The notes beneath the pieces were generated by a model. It searched no databases, had not been told where the DNA came from, and saw only the letters and a program-made list of their open reading frames with translations. Below are positions 15,417 to 24,197 of a stretch of 64,000 bases of DNA, piece after piece. Source of the stretch: Anaerorhabdus sp036636695 (GTDB taxonomy: Bacteria > Bacillota_I > Bacilli_A > Erysipelotrichales > Erysipelotrichaceae); NCBI RefSeq assembly GCF_036636695.1, contig NZ_JAVWNW010000001.1. One strand, written 5' to 3'. Each line of letters starts with the position of its first letter. Within the stretch, counting starts at the first letter, position 1. Position numbers and translations under genes: made by a program.

Positions 15417-18362
15417 TTAGATATTAAATAAATTTCTTGAAGATTGTAAAGCGTTATTTTGAGGACTAGGAATGAATAATGTAATTTCATTACCTGAAGC
15501 ATCAGTACATTTCTTGGTTGCATCGTTCCATGTACCAGACTTAGCTTCACAAGCTGCTTGTTGAGATTTTTCATTACATGTATTGTTATACCAATGTTTA
15601 CCAGCAAGGGTACATCCAGCTTCAGTACTTGTATCTGGTGTAGCGGTAGGTTCAGGATTAGCGTTACATGTATTTGTAGACCACCAATATTTGCCTAATT
15701 CTTTACATCCAGCCTGTGTTGTTTCATCAGGTCCATTATCTAGACAAGTATTAGTTGTAGACCACCAGAATTTACCAGCGGCAGTACATCCTTCTTTTGT
15801 AGTTATATCAATTGGAATATTGATCTTAACTTCCTGACATATTTCATTACTTGGTGTTCCTAACCAATCATATGCGTAGAATCCACATACTTGAAGTGTA
15901 TGGTCACCACCACTTAATTGTAATTTTTCAGCATGAGTTTCAGTTTCACTAGTTATTTCTTTAATTACGTTTCCACCTTCGCTAATTCTTGCTTTATAAC
16001 GAATAGGTCCAAAAATCCAAGTATAATCAAAGATTCTCTTGCCCCAAGCTTCAACGTGAACACTACCAGTACTTAGACTTAAATCCATTGTATCTGAAGC
16101 AACTTGAAGTTGTTCAGGATTTGGATAAGCACCCCAAGATAGATTTACTGTTCCATCAGCAGCACCACTGGCATTGAATGCATTAATTTGTTCAACGTTT
16201 GCAGATTCAGGAGCAACTAGTGTTGCGAATTCTTTCTTAATTAATCCACTTGTAATGAAAGCTGGATCCATATCAGCAATTACTGAAGCATATGGCCATG
16301 TTCCCAAAATGTGGTCAATTCTAACTAAACCTTCTGGTTGAGGAATTGGTCCTGGTTTTGTAGCATCACTTGTAATATCCATTAATGCTTTACTAATTTT
16401 ACCAGGAATATTCATTTTACTTTTCGTACCTGAGAAGTAAGTATCTTTATCTTTAACACCTTTTTCATAACCAACCCATACAACGTTGGTCACTTGTGAG
16501 GTTTCTGTTACCATCCATTTATCTTTGGCAGCTCCCTTAGGAATGTTGAAGACTAATCCTTCAGAACCCCAGTCGGTAGTTCCTGTCTTACCATAAATAG
16601 GATAATCTTTTCCTCTAGAAACAATTTGCATATAGTTTCCATAATTTTGACTTGCAGCAGCTTGCATTAATGTTGCAGTTTGATAAGCAGCTTCAGCACT
16701 AATTACTTGTGTTCCAGTGTAAACAGGTTCTAATGGTTCACGACCATCAGCAAATTCAATTCGTTGAACAGTATGTGGTTTGTAGTAATTTCCACCATTC
16801 ATCATTGCTGCTTGTGCTGCAGCTAATTCAAAGACACTACATTCGAAGCTTGATCCACCGATACCATAACCGACATCGAAGTTATCAGTAGTTACTTTTG
16901 AGAAACCGAGATTTTGTAAGTATTCAACTACTTTTTCTCTACCAATTGCTTCAATTACATCTTGTAGAGCTTGTAAAGCAGGTGTATTTAATGAGTTACC
17001 AACTGCATATTCAAGTGTAACTTGACCACGATATATGCCGTCAAAGTTCTTGATAACTTTATTGGTTCCACGATAAGCGATAGGTCTATCGGTTACAACA
17101 TGGCTTGTTGACCAACCAAGATACTCAAATGCAGGAGCATAATCTAAGAATGGTTTTACAGCTGATCCTGGTTGTTTATATTGATCGGTTGCATGGTTAA
17201 GTAATAAGCTACCACCACGACCATAGTTACGTCCACCACCAACGGCAATGACTTGACCATTTTGATTATTCAAAGAAACCATACCAATTTCCATTAATTC
17301 ATCTGGGAATTCAATTCCTTCATAAGAGTCAGATTGAATTTTATCCATAACTGCTTGAACACTCTTATCCATATAAGTATAGATTTTCATTGGTGTTGAA
17401 GTAGGATCAAGTCCAGTAAGTTCTTGTACTTCACGAACTACCGTATCAATATAAGATTGATATGCATACTCTGAAGTTGCATCATCTGTAGTACGTTTTG
17501 CATTTGGATCAACAAGTAAATCTTCTACTTTAATCGATTTAGCAAGAGCTGCTTCTGACTCAGTTAAGTAACCATGACGAAGCATCATATTGATAACAGT
17601 ATTTCTACGGTTAGTAGCATAATCTAAATATTTAAATGGATTGAATAAGCTTGGAGCATTTACGATTCCTGCAAGCATAGCAGATTCAGCAGTATTAAGT
17701 TCACTAACATCTTTGTTGAAGTAGTAATTAGCTGCTTTTTGAACTCCACGAATATTACCTGTTCCACCAAAGTTCAATTTATTTAAATACATTTCAATAA
17801 TTGATTTTTTATTTGTATTTCTTTCAAGTTCCAAAGATAGTGCAATTTCCTGTACTTTACGTTCAATCTTTTTCGGTGCACCAATTCCACTTTCATCATC
17901 CATGAAATATGTTGATTTGGTTAGCTGCATTGATAATGTTGAACCACCTTGAGAGAAACTCATTGAAGCTAAGTTTTCAAGCATTGCTTTTGCAAAACGA
18001 GGGATATCAAATCCACTATGTCCAAAGAAACGAGAGTCTTCAATTGCTACAAAGGCATCAACTAACGATGTTGGCAATTGATCATAGGTAACGTTTGAAC
18101 GGATTTGTTTACCAACGTCAGCGATTAATTCTCCATTTTGGTCATAAATTTGAGATGACTCTTTACTGTCATAGAGATTAATATCAAATTTTGGTGAGGA
18201 TGATACCATATTGATTAATACGAATAATCCTATACAACCAACAATAATCTCACAAGCAACAATAATAGAAATTACAAGTGCAACAACATTACGTTTATTG
18301 ACTTTGCGATTTGTCTTTTTTGTTTTTGATGAGGGTGTTGAAGCATTTTTCTTCTGTTTCAT
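15417..18362 (-). CDS. pbp1A: Class A penicillin-binding protein (PBP1A) with cysteine-repeat tail
   Basis: Bifunctional peptidoglycan synthase, 981 residues. A cytoplasmic Lys-rich tail and one membrane segment (about 27-53) precede the glycosyltransferase domain (EDSRFFGHSG with the catalytic Glu; QGGSTLSMQLTK). The transpeptidase follows with PGSAVKPF (SxxK), VGNSLN (SxN) and YGKTGTTDW (KTG). A fibronectin-like region (about 725-850) leads to four tandem cysteine units at 854-952, each a pair of cysteines around a Trp-rich core (GKFWWSTTNTC type). That tail is unusual. The ATG overlaps the recU stop (ATGA) after an AGGAGGA site. Confidence 0.93.
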   Translation of the reverse strand: MKQKKNASTPSSKTKKTNRKVNKRNVVALVISIIVACEIIVGCIGLFVLINMVSSSPKFDINLYDSKESSQIYDQNGELIADVGKQIRSNVTYDQLPTSLVDAFVAIEDSRFFGHSGFDIPRFAKAMLENLASMSFSQGGSTLSMQLTKSTYFMDDESGIGAPKKIERKVQEIALSLELERNTNKKSIIEMYLNKLNFGGTGNIRGVQKAANYYFNKDVSELNTAESAMLAGIVNAPSLFNPFKYLDYATNRRNTVINMMLRHGYLTESEAALAKSIKVEDLLVDPNAKRTTDDATSEYAYQSYIDTVVREVQELTGLDPTSTPMKIYTYMDKSVQAVMDKIQSDSYEGIEFPDELMEIGMVSLNNQNGQVIAVGGGRNYGRGGSLLLNHATDQYKQPGSAVKPFLDYAPAFEYLGWSTSHVVTDRPIAYRGTNKVIKNFDGIYRGQVTLEYAVGNSLNTPALQALQDVIEAIGREKVVEYLQNLGFSKVTTDNFDVGYGIGGSSFECSVFELAAAQAAMMNGGNYYKPHTVQRIEFADGREPLEPVYTGTQVISAEAAYQTATLMQAAASQNYGNYMQIVSRGKDYPIYGKTGTTDWGSEGLVFNIPKGAAKDKWMVTETSQVTNVVWVGYEKGVKDKDTYFSGTKSKMNIPGKISKALMDITSDATKPGPIPQPEGLVRIDHILGTWPYASVIADMDPAFITSGLIKKEFATLVAPESANVEQINAFNASGAADGTVNLSWGAYPNPEQLQVASDTMDLSLSTGSVHVEAWGKRIFDYTWIFGPIRYKARISEGGNVIKEITSETETHAEKLQLSGGDHTLQVCGFYAYDWLGTPSNEICQEVKINIPIDITTKEGCTAAGKFWWSTTNTCLDNGPDETTQAGCKELGKYWWSTNTCNANPEPTATPDTSTEAGCTLAGKHWYNNTCNEKSQQAACEAKSGTWNDATKKCTDASGNEITLFIPSPQNNALQSSRNLFNI

Positions 18363-18937
18363 TTTTGTCCTCCTAAATAAAATTGATCGATAATTTTAAG
18401 ATAATCAATTCTAGGGCATAAACCCATTGGTATTAGTATTCCTTCTTCTTGAAACCAAGAATAAGGCAAAGAGCGTTTTTCACCGTAATAGTTGCAAATA
18501 AGTTTAGATGCATCAACATAATACGTTTCATTCATTTTTGAGAAACGTATAATAATAAAAGCAATCGCACCATGTTTTATTACACTTTCTAAATGTTGAA
18601 TTTGATGAGGGTGAATACTTGCGAAAGGGAAAGATGTTTTACTTGAGCATTCTTTTGCTTCAAAATCAATAGCTTTTCCTTTATATACACCATTGTAATC
18701 TGTTGTACTAGGTACTTTAAAATAGGCTTCAGTTATTTTAGCTGCGCTACGTTTAGGGTAGTCAACAGTTACGATTTGTACTGGTGTTGGTTTTTTGTGA
18801 ATATTAGCAATTCCTAGTTCTAAATAGTATTCATTAGTAAGATTTAAATCATTCTCTAAAGTCATTCCGCGATTTGTCGCTGAAAGAGTACGATCAATAT
18901 TTGATTTAATTTTCTTACCATTAGGGTATTGTATCAT
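18359..18937 (-). CDS. recU: Holliday junction resolvase RecU
   Basis: Cleaves four-way junctions in recombination and chromosome segregation, 192 residues with the chosen start. Family features include NRGMTLENDLN, VDYPKRSAAKITEAYF, the catalytic-site region TDYNGVYKGKAIDFEAKE and SFPFASIHPHQI. ATG 18937 follows a GGTG ribosome site and gives the normal RecU length; the longer reading frame adds 29 residues with no family resemblance. It is cotranscribed with pbp1A as in Bacillus. Confidence 0.93.
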   Translation of the reverse strand: MIQYPNGKKIKSNIDRTLSATNRGMTLENDLNLTNEYYLELGIANIHKKPTPVQIVTVDYPKRSAAKITEAYFKVPSTTDYNGVYKGKAIDFEAKECSSKTSFPFASIHPHQIQHLESVIKHGAIAFIIIRFSKMNETYYVDASKLICNYYGEKRSLPYSWFQEEGILIPMGLCPRIDYLKIIDQFYLGGQK

Positions 18938-19038
18938 AGTATCACCATGTATTATTATACATTTTGAAGTCAAAAATTGGAAGATATATTGATTTATGGT
19001 CTTTGGTTTGTCATAATAAAGCATATGGAGGTAGTTTT

Positions 19039-19356
19039 ATGGCAAATAAACTAAATCTAGATATTCAAACAATCCTAGATAAGCAGTTTAATGTTGATTT
19101 TAAAGGATACAGTGCAACTGAAGTAGATTCCTTTTTGGATTTAGTTCTAGAAGATTATGAAGTTTTTCAAGATTTGGCAAGAACTTTACATGAACGAGCT
19201 ACAGAACTAGAACAAGTAAATGCAACATTACGTGCTCAAATCATCGAACTTGAAGGTAAAGCAAGAGTTTTAGATGAAGGTGGACAAAGTGTATCTCAGC
19301 TTGATATATTAAAACGTCTTTCACGTTTAGAACAAGTTGTTTACAATAAGGAATAA
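19039..19356 (+). CDS. gpsB: Cell-cycle protein GpsB
   Basis: DivIVA-like scaffold that coordinates PBP1A localisation with the division cycle, 105 residues. The N-terminal lipid/PBP-binding domain (KGYSATEVDSFLDLVLEDY) leads into a coiled coil (residues about 35-75), and a short C-terminal trimerisation part ends SQLDILKRLSRLEQVVY. ATG 19039 follows a perfect GGAGGT site. It is divergent from recU-pbp1A, an arrangement kept in Firmicutes and fitting the known GpsB-PBP1 interaction. Confidence 0.92.
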   Translation: MANKLNLDIQTILDKQFNVDFKGYSATEVDSFLDLVLEDYEVFQDLARTLHERATELEQVNATLRAQIIELEGKARVLDEGGQSVSQLDILKRLSRLEQVVYNKE

Positions 19357-19718
19357 AATTTAACGCTCGGGCAATCGCTGGTATTTTAGATATTAGAGGA
19401 AAGTCCATGCTCGCACAGTCTGTGATGACTGTAGTGTTTGTGCTAGTTTAATGAATAAGGCTAGGTAGGTGAAGAACCTAACGGCTGAGCAATAACCTAA
19501 GGGAAACTATGGTTAAAGCCTTTAAAAGTGTCACAGTGACGGAGTCTACCGGGAAACCAGTAGAGTGGAACGAGATAAACCCCACAAGCGAGAAACCCAA
19601 ATTTGGTAGGGGAATCTTTCAAATCTAATTAAGAAGAGATGAAAGGATACTGCAAAGTATAGATAAATGGTTGCCACCCGCAAGGGGACAGAACATGGCT
19701 TACAGAGTGTGAAAATTT
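19357..19718 (+). ncRNA. rnpB: RNase P RNA (bacterial type B)
   Basis: Catalytic RNA of RNase P, which matures the 5' ends of tRNAs. Recognisable conserved blocks include GAGGAAAGTCC near the 5' end, AAGGGAAACTATGG in the middle, GGTAGGGGAA, and the 3' block ACAGAACATGGCTTACAG. The 5' strand ending in ACGCTC can pair with GAGTGTG near the 3' end to form P1. It lies right after gpsB, its common neighbour in Firmicutes. Exact ends are approximate. Confidence 0.93.
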
Positions 19719-19742
19719 AAGAGACTGAAAAGTCTCTTTTTC
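19719..19742 (+). terminator. Terminator of rnpB
   Basis: Stem AAGAGACT / AGTCTCTT with loop GAAA, then a T-run. Confidence 0.85.
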
Positions 19743-19753
19743 TTCGCTTTTGT

Positions 19754-19782
19754 TTTACAATTTGTTGTAAACTTGATATAAT
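19754..19782 (+). promoter_or_regulatory. Promoter of pgsA
   Basis: TTTACA (19754-19759), 17-base spacer, TATAAT (19777-19782). The -35 box is part of an inverted repeat TTTACAA-TTTG-TTGTAAA (19754-19771) that could be an operator. Confidence 0.65.
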
Positions 19783-19812
19783 TTCAAGCAGAGGATAAAA
19801 GGAGAAGAGAAT

Positions 19813-20406
19813 ATGAATTTACCTAATCGATTAACGATTATACGTATTTTATTTATACCTATTATTGTGCTAGTTTGGATATTTCCGTATGCACAGTTTA
19901 ATATACAAATTCCAGTGTTCTATGTAGGGTTTGTATCAATATCACTTGTGAATATAATTTGTTTAGTGATGTTTGCATTGGCTAGTTTTACAGATTTTCT
20001 AGATGGTGCTATTGCAAGAAAGAAAAATTTAATTACAACTTTTGGTAAGTTTGCCGATCCAATTGCAGATAAGTTACTTGTGACAACAATGTTTATACTT
20101 TTTGCATCTCAAGGTATTATTCCAGTAGTTCCAGTACTTATCATGGTATTTAGAGATACAATTGTGGATGGTTGTCGTATGATTGCCTCACAAAATGGCG
20201 TAGTCGTTGCGGCTGGTTATTTAGGAAAAGTGAAGACAGTATTGCAAATGGTGAGTGTTGTCCTTATTCTTTTAAATAATTTGCCTTTTGAAATTTATCG
20301 TTTACCAGTTTCTGATTTTGTGTTGTGGTTTGCAGCATTTGTTTCACTTGCAAGCGGAGTATCGTATTTTAATCAAATGAAAGAATATATTTTCGAAAGT
20401 AAATAG
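19813..20406 (+). CDS. pgsA: CDP-diacylglycerol-glycerol-3-phosphate 3-phosphatidyltransferase
   Basis: Integral membrane enzyme making phosphatidylglycerophosphate, the first committed step to phosphatidylglycerol. The 197 residues contain the CDP-alcohol phosphotransferase signature: DFLDGAIAR, then a glycine eight residues on and FADPIADK. Several membrane helices surround it. An AAGGAGAAGAG site precedes the ATG. It lies just upstream of recA, as in many Firmicutes. Confidence 0.93.
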   Translation: MNLPNRLTIIRILFIPIIVLVWIFPYAQFNIQIPVFYVGFVSISLVNIICLVMFALASFTDFLDGAIARKKNLITTFGKFADPIADKLLVTTMFILFASQGIIPVVPVLIMVFRDTIVDGCRMIASQNGVVVAAGYLGKVKTVLQMVSVVLILLNNLPFEIYRLPVSDFVLWFAAFVSLASGVSYFNQMKEYIFESK

Positions 20407-20450
20407 GAATTAAATAGTTTTTGACTATAAATAAATAGAGGAGTTTAAAA

Positions 20451-21488
20451 ATGGCTGAAAAAGGAATTAATAAAGATGCATTATTACAAGATGCACTAAA
20501 ACAAATTGAAAAACAATATGGTAAAGGAAGTATTATGAAATTAGGCGATCGTGCAAACGTTGATGTTGATGCGATTGGTAGTGGATCAATAGCCCTTGAC
20601 TATGCCTTGGGAATTGGTGGATATCCAAAGGGAAGAATCGTTGAAGTTTATGGACCTGAATCTTCAGGTAAAACAACAATTGCATTACATGCGATTGCCG
20701 AATGTCAAAAAGCAGGTGGAAGAGCAGCTTTTATCGATGCTGAAAATGCAATTGATCCAATGTATACAAAAGCATTAGGTGTTAACATTGAAGAATTAAT
20801 TTTATCGCAACCTGATTCTGGTGAACAAGCATTGGAAATTACAGAAGTATTAATTAAATCAGGTGCAATTGATTTAATCGTAATTGACTCAGTTGCAGCA
20901 CTTGTACCTCAAGCGGAATTAGATGGCGAAATGAGCGATGCAAACGTAGGGTTACAAGCTCGTTTAATGTCAAAAGCAATGCGTAAACTTGCTGGTGTAA
21001 TGAATCGTTCAAGTTGTACAGCAATCTTTATTAACCAATTGCGTGAAAAAGTAGGGATTATGTTTGGAAATCCTGAAACTACACCTGGAGGTCGTGCCCT
21101 TAAGTTCTATTCATCAATTCGTTTAGATGTTAGACGTGGTGAAGCAATCAAAAATGGTACAGATGTAATTGGGAATAAAGTAAATATTAAAGTAGTAAAA
21201 AATAAAGTAGCACCTCCATTCAAGGTAGCTACAGTTGAAATGATGTATGGTGAAGGTATTTCACGTCAAGCTGAATTAATTCAAATGTCTGCGGATTTTG
21301 ATATCATTCAAAAAGCAGGTGCTTGGTTCAGTTATAAAGGTGAAAAGATTGGTCAAGGAAAAGAAGCAGTACGTGCATTCTTTATCGCTAATCCAGATGT
21401 TGAAAAAGAAGTTATGGTTGCATTAAAAGAAAAATTATTTGCGACAGGAAGCAATGCCCCTGAAGCTACTGTAGCAGAGGAAGAATAA
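20451..21488 (+). CDS. recA: Recombinase RecA
   Basis: Strand-exchange ATPase and SOS co-protease, 345 residues. Walker A is GPESSGKTT, the Walker B region is LIVIDSVAALVP, the L1/L2 DNA-binding loops are in the expected places (FINQLREKVGIMFGNPETTP), and the chain ends with a short acidic tail. A GAGGAG site precedes the ATG. The promoter region (20407-20450) is short and holds no obvious LexA box. A strong terminator follows. Confidence 0.98.
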   Translation: MAEKGINKDALLQDALKQIEKQYGKGSIMKLGDRANVDVDAIGSGSIALDYALGIGGYPKGRIVEVYGPESSGKTTIALHAIAECQKAGGRAAFIDAENAIDPMYTKALGVNIEELILSQPDSGEQALEITEVLIKSGAIDLIVIDSVAALVPQAELDGEMSDANVGLQARLMSKAMRKLAGVMNRSSCTAIFINQLREKVGIMFGNPETTPGGRALKFYSSIRLDVRRGEAIKNGTDVIGNKVNIKVVKNKVAPPFKVATVEMMYGEGISRQAELIQMSADFDIIQKAGAWFSYKGEKIGQGKEAVRAFFIANPDVEKEVMVALKEKLFATGSNAPEATVAEEE

Positions 21489-21493
21489 AATTA

Positions 21494-21520
21494 AGGTGGA
21501 GCATATGCTTCCACCTTTTC
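21494..21520 (+). terminator. Terminator of recA
   Basis: Long stem beginning AAGGTGGAGCAT, paired with ATGCTTCCACCTT (one bulged base), then TTTT. Confidence 0.85.
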
Positions 21521-21535
21521 TATGAAAGGAAATAT

Positions 21536-21841
21536 ATGGAATACAATAAATTAGTTCGTGATAAAATACCGGAAATTATTATGAATCAACAAGAAGTACC
21601 AGTAACTTGTGTTTTGAATGATGAAGAATTTAATTGTGAATTAAAGAAAAAGTTAGTTGAAGAAGTTAATGAATATCTCGAAAGTGAAGAAGTAGAAGAA
21701 CTTACAGACATCATGGAAGTACTATATGCTCTTGCGAAAACTAAAGGATATTCTGAAACGGAACTAGAGAATTTGCGAATTAAGAAATGTAATGAACGCG
21801 GTAAATTTGACGAAAAAATATTTTTGATTAAAAAGAAATAG
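21536..21841 (+). CDS. PRA-PH/MazG-like pyrophosphohydrolase
   Basis: A 101-residue all-alpha protein. It begins YNKLVRDKIPEII, the mark of a widespread family annotated as phosphoribosyl-ATP pyrophosphohydrolase-like, and has the MazG-type acidic pattern KLVEEVNEYL followed by EELTDIMEVLYAL. No histidine biosynthesis genes are nearby, so a housekeeping role on unwanted nucleotides is more likely than histidine synthesis. An AAAGGAAA ribosome site precedes the ATG. Confidence 0.75.
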   Translation: MEYNKLVRDKIPEIIMNQQEVPVTCVLNDEEFNCELKKKLVEEVNEYLESEEVEELTDIMEVLYALAKTKGYSETELENLRIKKCNERGKFDEKIFLIKKK

Positions 21842-21870
21842 AATTGCTTTAATTAATAAGCAATTCTTTT
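21841..21870. terminator. Bidirectional terminator
   Basis: Stem GAATTGCTT (21841-21849) / AAGCAATTC (21858-21866) followed by a T-rich stretch. It separates the pyrophosphohydrolase gene from the converging zinc-ribbon gene. Confidence 0.7.
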
Positions 21871-22612
21871 ATTTTATCATCTTCTCAAATTGATTTTCAT
21901 TCATGAAGGGTTTAAAACGATTCCATAAAATTTCTTTACTGCTGGATTTTGTATGAAGACCTTCGATACCCTTTTTCCATATCTCACTTGTACAATATAA
22001 ATACTCAAACCAGTTAGGGTTAATTTCTCTTCCACCTATAGCTGTGATTAAACACTTTTCCAATAGAGAATCAAAGGCTTTATCAAACTCTTTTTTCTCA
22101 ATAGATAAAGCATTTTTCAATTCATTTTTATCAACAGATTCTTTGTTTTTCATAAAGTCTAAAATTATTATTTCAGATTCAGTAAGAGGTTGGTGTTGGA
22201 GAATACGTCTAAAATGCAAGTATGTATCAACCGATAAATAGGTTGATTTTTTCTTATACAGCTTACAATAAAATACTTTCTTATGCTGGATTAAGGCGAT
22301 TATGTCAGGCATTGTATAACCTAAGCTAGATAATGAAGGGATATCTTTATCTTCGTTACATAATAAAATACCAGTGTTATTAATTGTTTCTTCAAGCTCA
22401 TCAATTTTCACACTGTTAGCTGCTGGAAAACGTTCAGGATGTACTACTTTGCTCATTAAAATAGCACCACATTCTTTACAAATAATATGCTCGATACTTG
22501 AACCACGGTTTGGATATTGGTAAGTATAAACATCTGGATAAACTTGCCCATTTCCAAGTTGGTAGGCAATACCTAGATGAGCACTGCCACAAAATGTACA
22601 TTTCTCAATCAT
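21869..22612 (-). CDS. Zinc-ribbon and winged-helix protein of unknown function
   Basis: A 247-residue cytoplasmic protein I do not recognise as a named family. It has an N-terminal zinc-ribbon pattern, CTFCGSAH near residue 5 and CKECGAIL near residue 46. A middle part (about 60-140) has no obvious motif. The C-terminal half (about 145-215) looks like a winged helix (LTESEIIILDFMKNKESVDK, then ALSIEKKEFDKAFDSLLEKC). The combination suggests nucleic-acid binding. It is transcribed alone, converging on the PRA-PH-like gene. Confidence 0.5.
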   Translation of the reverse strand: MIEKCTFCGSAHLGIAYQLGNGQVYPDVYTYQYPNRGSSIEHIICKECGAILMSKVVHPERFPAANSVKIDELEETINNTGILLCNEDKDIPSLSSLGYTMPDIIALIQHKKVFYCKLYKKKSTYLSVDTYLHFRRILQHQPLTESEIIILDFMKNKESVDKNELKNALSIEKKEFDKAFDSLLEKCLITAIGGREINPNWFEYLYCTSEIWKKGIEGLHTKSSSKEILWNRFKPFMNENQFEKMIK

Positions 22613-22780
22613 CTTCTTATCTCCTTTTCTATAGTATAAATGAAAAAAACGAAGTTAGAATATGACAAATGCTGCAAGATGCTAATATTAAAAGTTTGTG
22701 AGCACTTTCCTTGAGTTTGAAATATAGTTTGTTATTGTTAAATTATAAAAACCATGATTATGAAGAGAGGATGTGATTTT

Positions 22781-23374
22781 ATGGAATTTATAGAAGCAAT
22801 AAAAAATAGAAGATCAATATATGCAATTAATAAAGATATGCCAGTAAGTGATGATAGAGTTGAACATGTAGTTAAAGAATTAGTACTAAATGTTCCTTCT
22901 GCATTTAACTCACAAACAGCACGTGTTGTTGTGGCTTTTGGTAACTACCATCAAGAAATATGGGATATTGTAAAGGAAGAGTTACACAAACAAGTGCCAG
23001 AAGATAAATGGGAAGGTACAGATAATAAAGTAGCTGGATTTGCTGCTGGGCATGGTACTATTCTTTATTTTGAAGATATGGATAAAGTAAGTGAGTTGCA
23101 AGAAAGTTTTCCACTTTATGCAAATAATTTCCCGATTTGGTCTAACCAAAGTAGTGGAATGTTACAGTTTGCAATTTGGACAGCTTTAGAAGAATTAGGA
23201 ATTGGAGCTAATTTACAACACTATAATCCTTTAATTGATGAAAAGATTCACGAATATTTCAATTTGCCAAAGTCTTGGAAATTGTTATCACAAATGCCAT
23301 TTGGAGGAGTAGGTGCTCTTGCAGATGAAAAAGAATTTGATCCAATTGAGGATAGATTATTCTTCTATCGATAA
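22781..23374 (+). CDS. Nitroreductase-family flavoprotein
   Basis: FMN-dependent oxidoreductase of 197 residues. It opens with the family hallmark AIKNRRSIYAI (phosphate/FMN contact), continues with VPSAFNSQTARVVVAFG (FMN contacts) and ends near FGGVGALADEKEFDPIEDRLFFYR. It belongs to the short YdfN/oxygen-insensitive type that reduces quinones or nitro compounds with NAD(P)H. ATG 22781 is preferred because the AGAGAGG site lies about ten bases before it; an upstream in-frame ATG at 22754 lacks one. Confidence 0.85.
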   Translation: MEFIEAIKNRRSIYAINKDMPVSDDRVEHVVKELVLNVPSAFNSQTARVVVAFGNYHQEIWDIVKEELHKQVPEDKWEGTDNKVAGFAAGHGTILYFEDMDKVSELQESFPLYANNFPIWSNQSSGMLQFAIWTALEELGIGANLQHYNPLIDEKIHEYFNLPKSWKLLSQMPFGGVGALADEKEFDPIEDRLFFYR

Positions 23375-23398
23375 GGTGGTAATGCTTACCACCTTTTT
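23373..23398 (+). terminator. Terminator of the nitroreductase gene
   Basis: Stem AAGGTGGTAA / TTACCACCTT with loop TGC, then a T-run. Confidence 0.85.
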
Positions 23399-23448
23399 AC
23401 TTGATTTTAGTTTTACTCATGTTAGACTGTTATAAGTGAGGTAACAAT

Positions 23449-24063
23449 ATGAATGCTTGGTTATTGAGTATTTTAAATAGTTTTGGTTATTTAGGAATCG
23501 CGTTTCTTATTGCGGTTGAAAATATTTTCCCACCAATCCCATCTGAAGTAATTCTTACTTTTAGTGGATTTCTAACGACAAAGTCTGATTTAACTCCTGT
23601 AGGAGTTGTAATAGCAGCAACAATAGGCGCATTAATTGGAGCAATTATCCTGTATTACTTTGGTACGATTTTTTCAGAAGAAAGAATTGTACAATTTATG
23701 GAAAGTAAATGGGGACACTGGCTAGGATTTAAGAAAGCTGATTTAGATAAGACATTAAATTGGTTTCAAAAGAAGGGTAAATATGGTGCGTTAATTGGTC
23801 GATGTGTACCGGTTATTCGTAGTATTATATCAATACCAGCAGGAATGGCAAAAATGCCAATGGGTGAATTCGTTTTGTTCACAACGATTGGAACATTAGC
23901 CTGGAACATATTATTGGTATTCTTAGGTGTTCAGTTAGGTGCAAATTGGGAAGAAGTTATGACTTTTTTTGATACATATACGAACATCATGGTCATTATT
24001 TTAGCACTAGTAGGATTGTATATTGTTTATTGGTGGTTTAAAAGAAAAAGAAAACAAGGTTAA
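23449..24063 (+). CDS. DedA-family membrane protein
   Basis: Integral membrane protein of 204 residues in the DedA/SNARE-associated (VTT) family, members of which include lipid flippases. Family marks are GIAFLIAVENIFPPIPSEV near the N-terminus, the small-residue helix IGALIGAIILYYFG, and GRCVPVIRSIISIPAGMAKM. It ends with a basic KRKRKQG tail. It is a single-gene unit with a GAGG ribosome site and its own terminator. The substrate is not readable. Confidence 0.88.
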   Translation: MNAWLLSILNSFGYLGIAFLIAVENIFPPIPSEVILTFSGFLTTKSDLTPVGVVIAATIGALIGAIILYYFGTIFSEERIVQFMESKWGHWLGFKKADLDKTLNWFQKKGKYGALIGRCVPVIRSIISIPAGMAKMPMGEFVLFTTIGTLAWNILLVFLGVQLGANWEEVMTFFDTYTNIMVIILALVGLYIVYWWFKRKRKQG

Positions 24064-24080
24064 TAATATCTTGTTTTTTT
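24052..24080 (+). terminator. Terminator of the DedA gene
   Basis: Stem AAACAAG (24052-24058) / CTTGTTT (24070-24076) followed by more T. Confidence 0.65.
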
Positions 24081-24197
24081 AGTAAAAGTCTGAAAAAAAG
24101 GGCATAAGTATAGCTTTATCTTGTGAAAAAATGCTTTTATATATATAATAATAATGAAGTTTTACTTCAAATTTGGAAAATAATGGAGGAATTTATT

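Noticed and set aside
15583..15837. Plus-strand frame opposite the PBP1A cysteine repeats
   Set aside because: Its repeats mirror the real repeats on the minus strand; the PBP1A frame explains them.
19357..19812. Gene-free stretch of over 300 bases as unknown DNA
   Set aside because: It is fully explained by RNase P RNA, its terminator and the pgsA promoter.
22613..22780. Very short frame (about 24 codons) before the nitroreductase gene
   Set aside because: No ribosome site and no conserved features. The region is treated as an ordinary intergenic gap.
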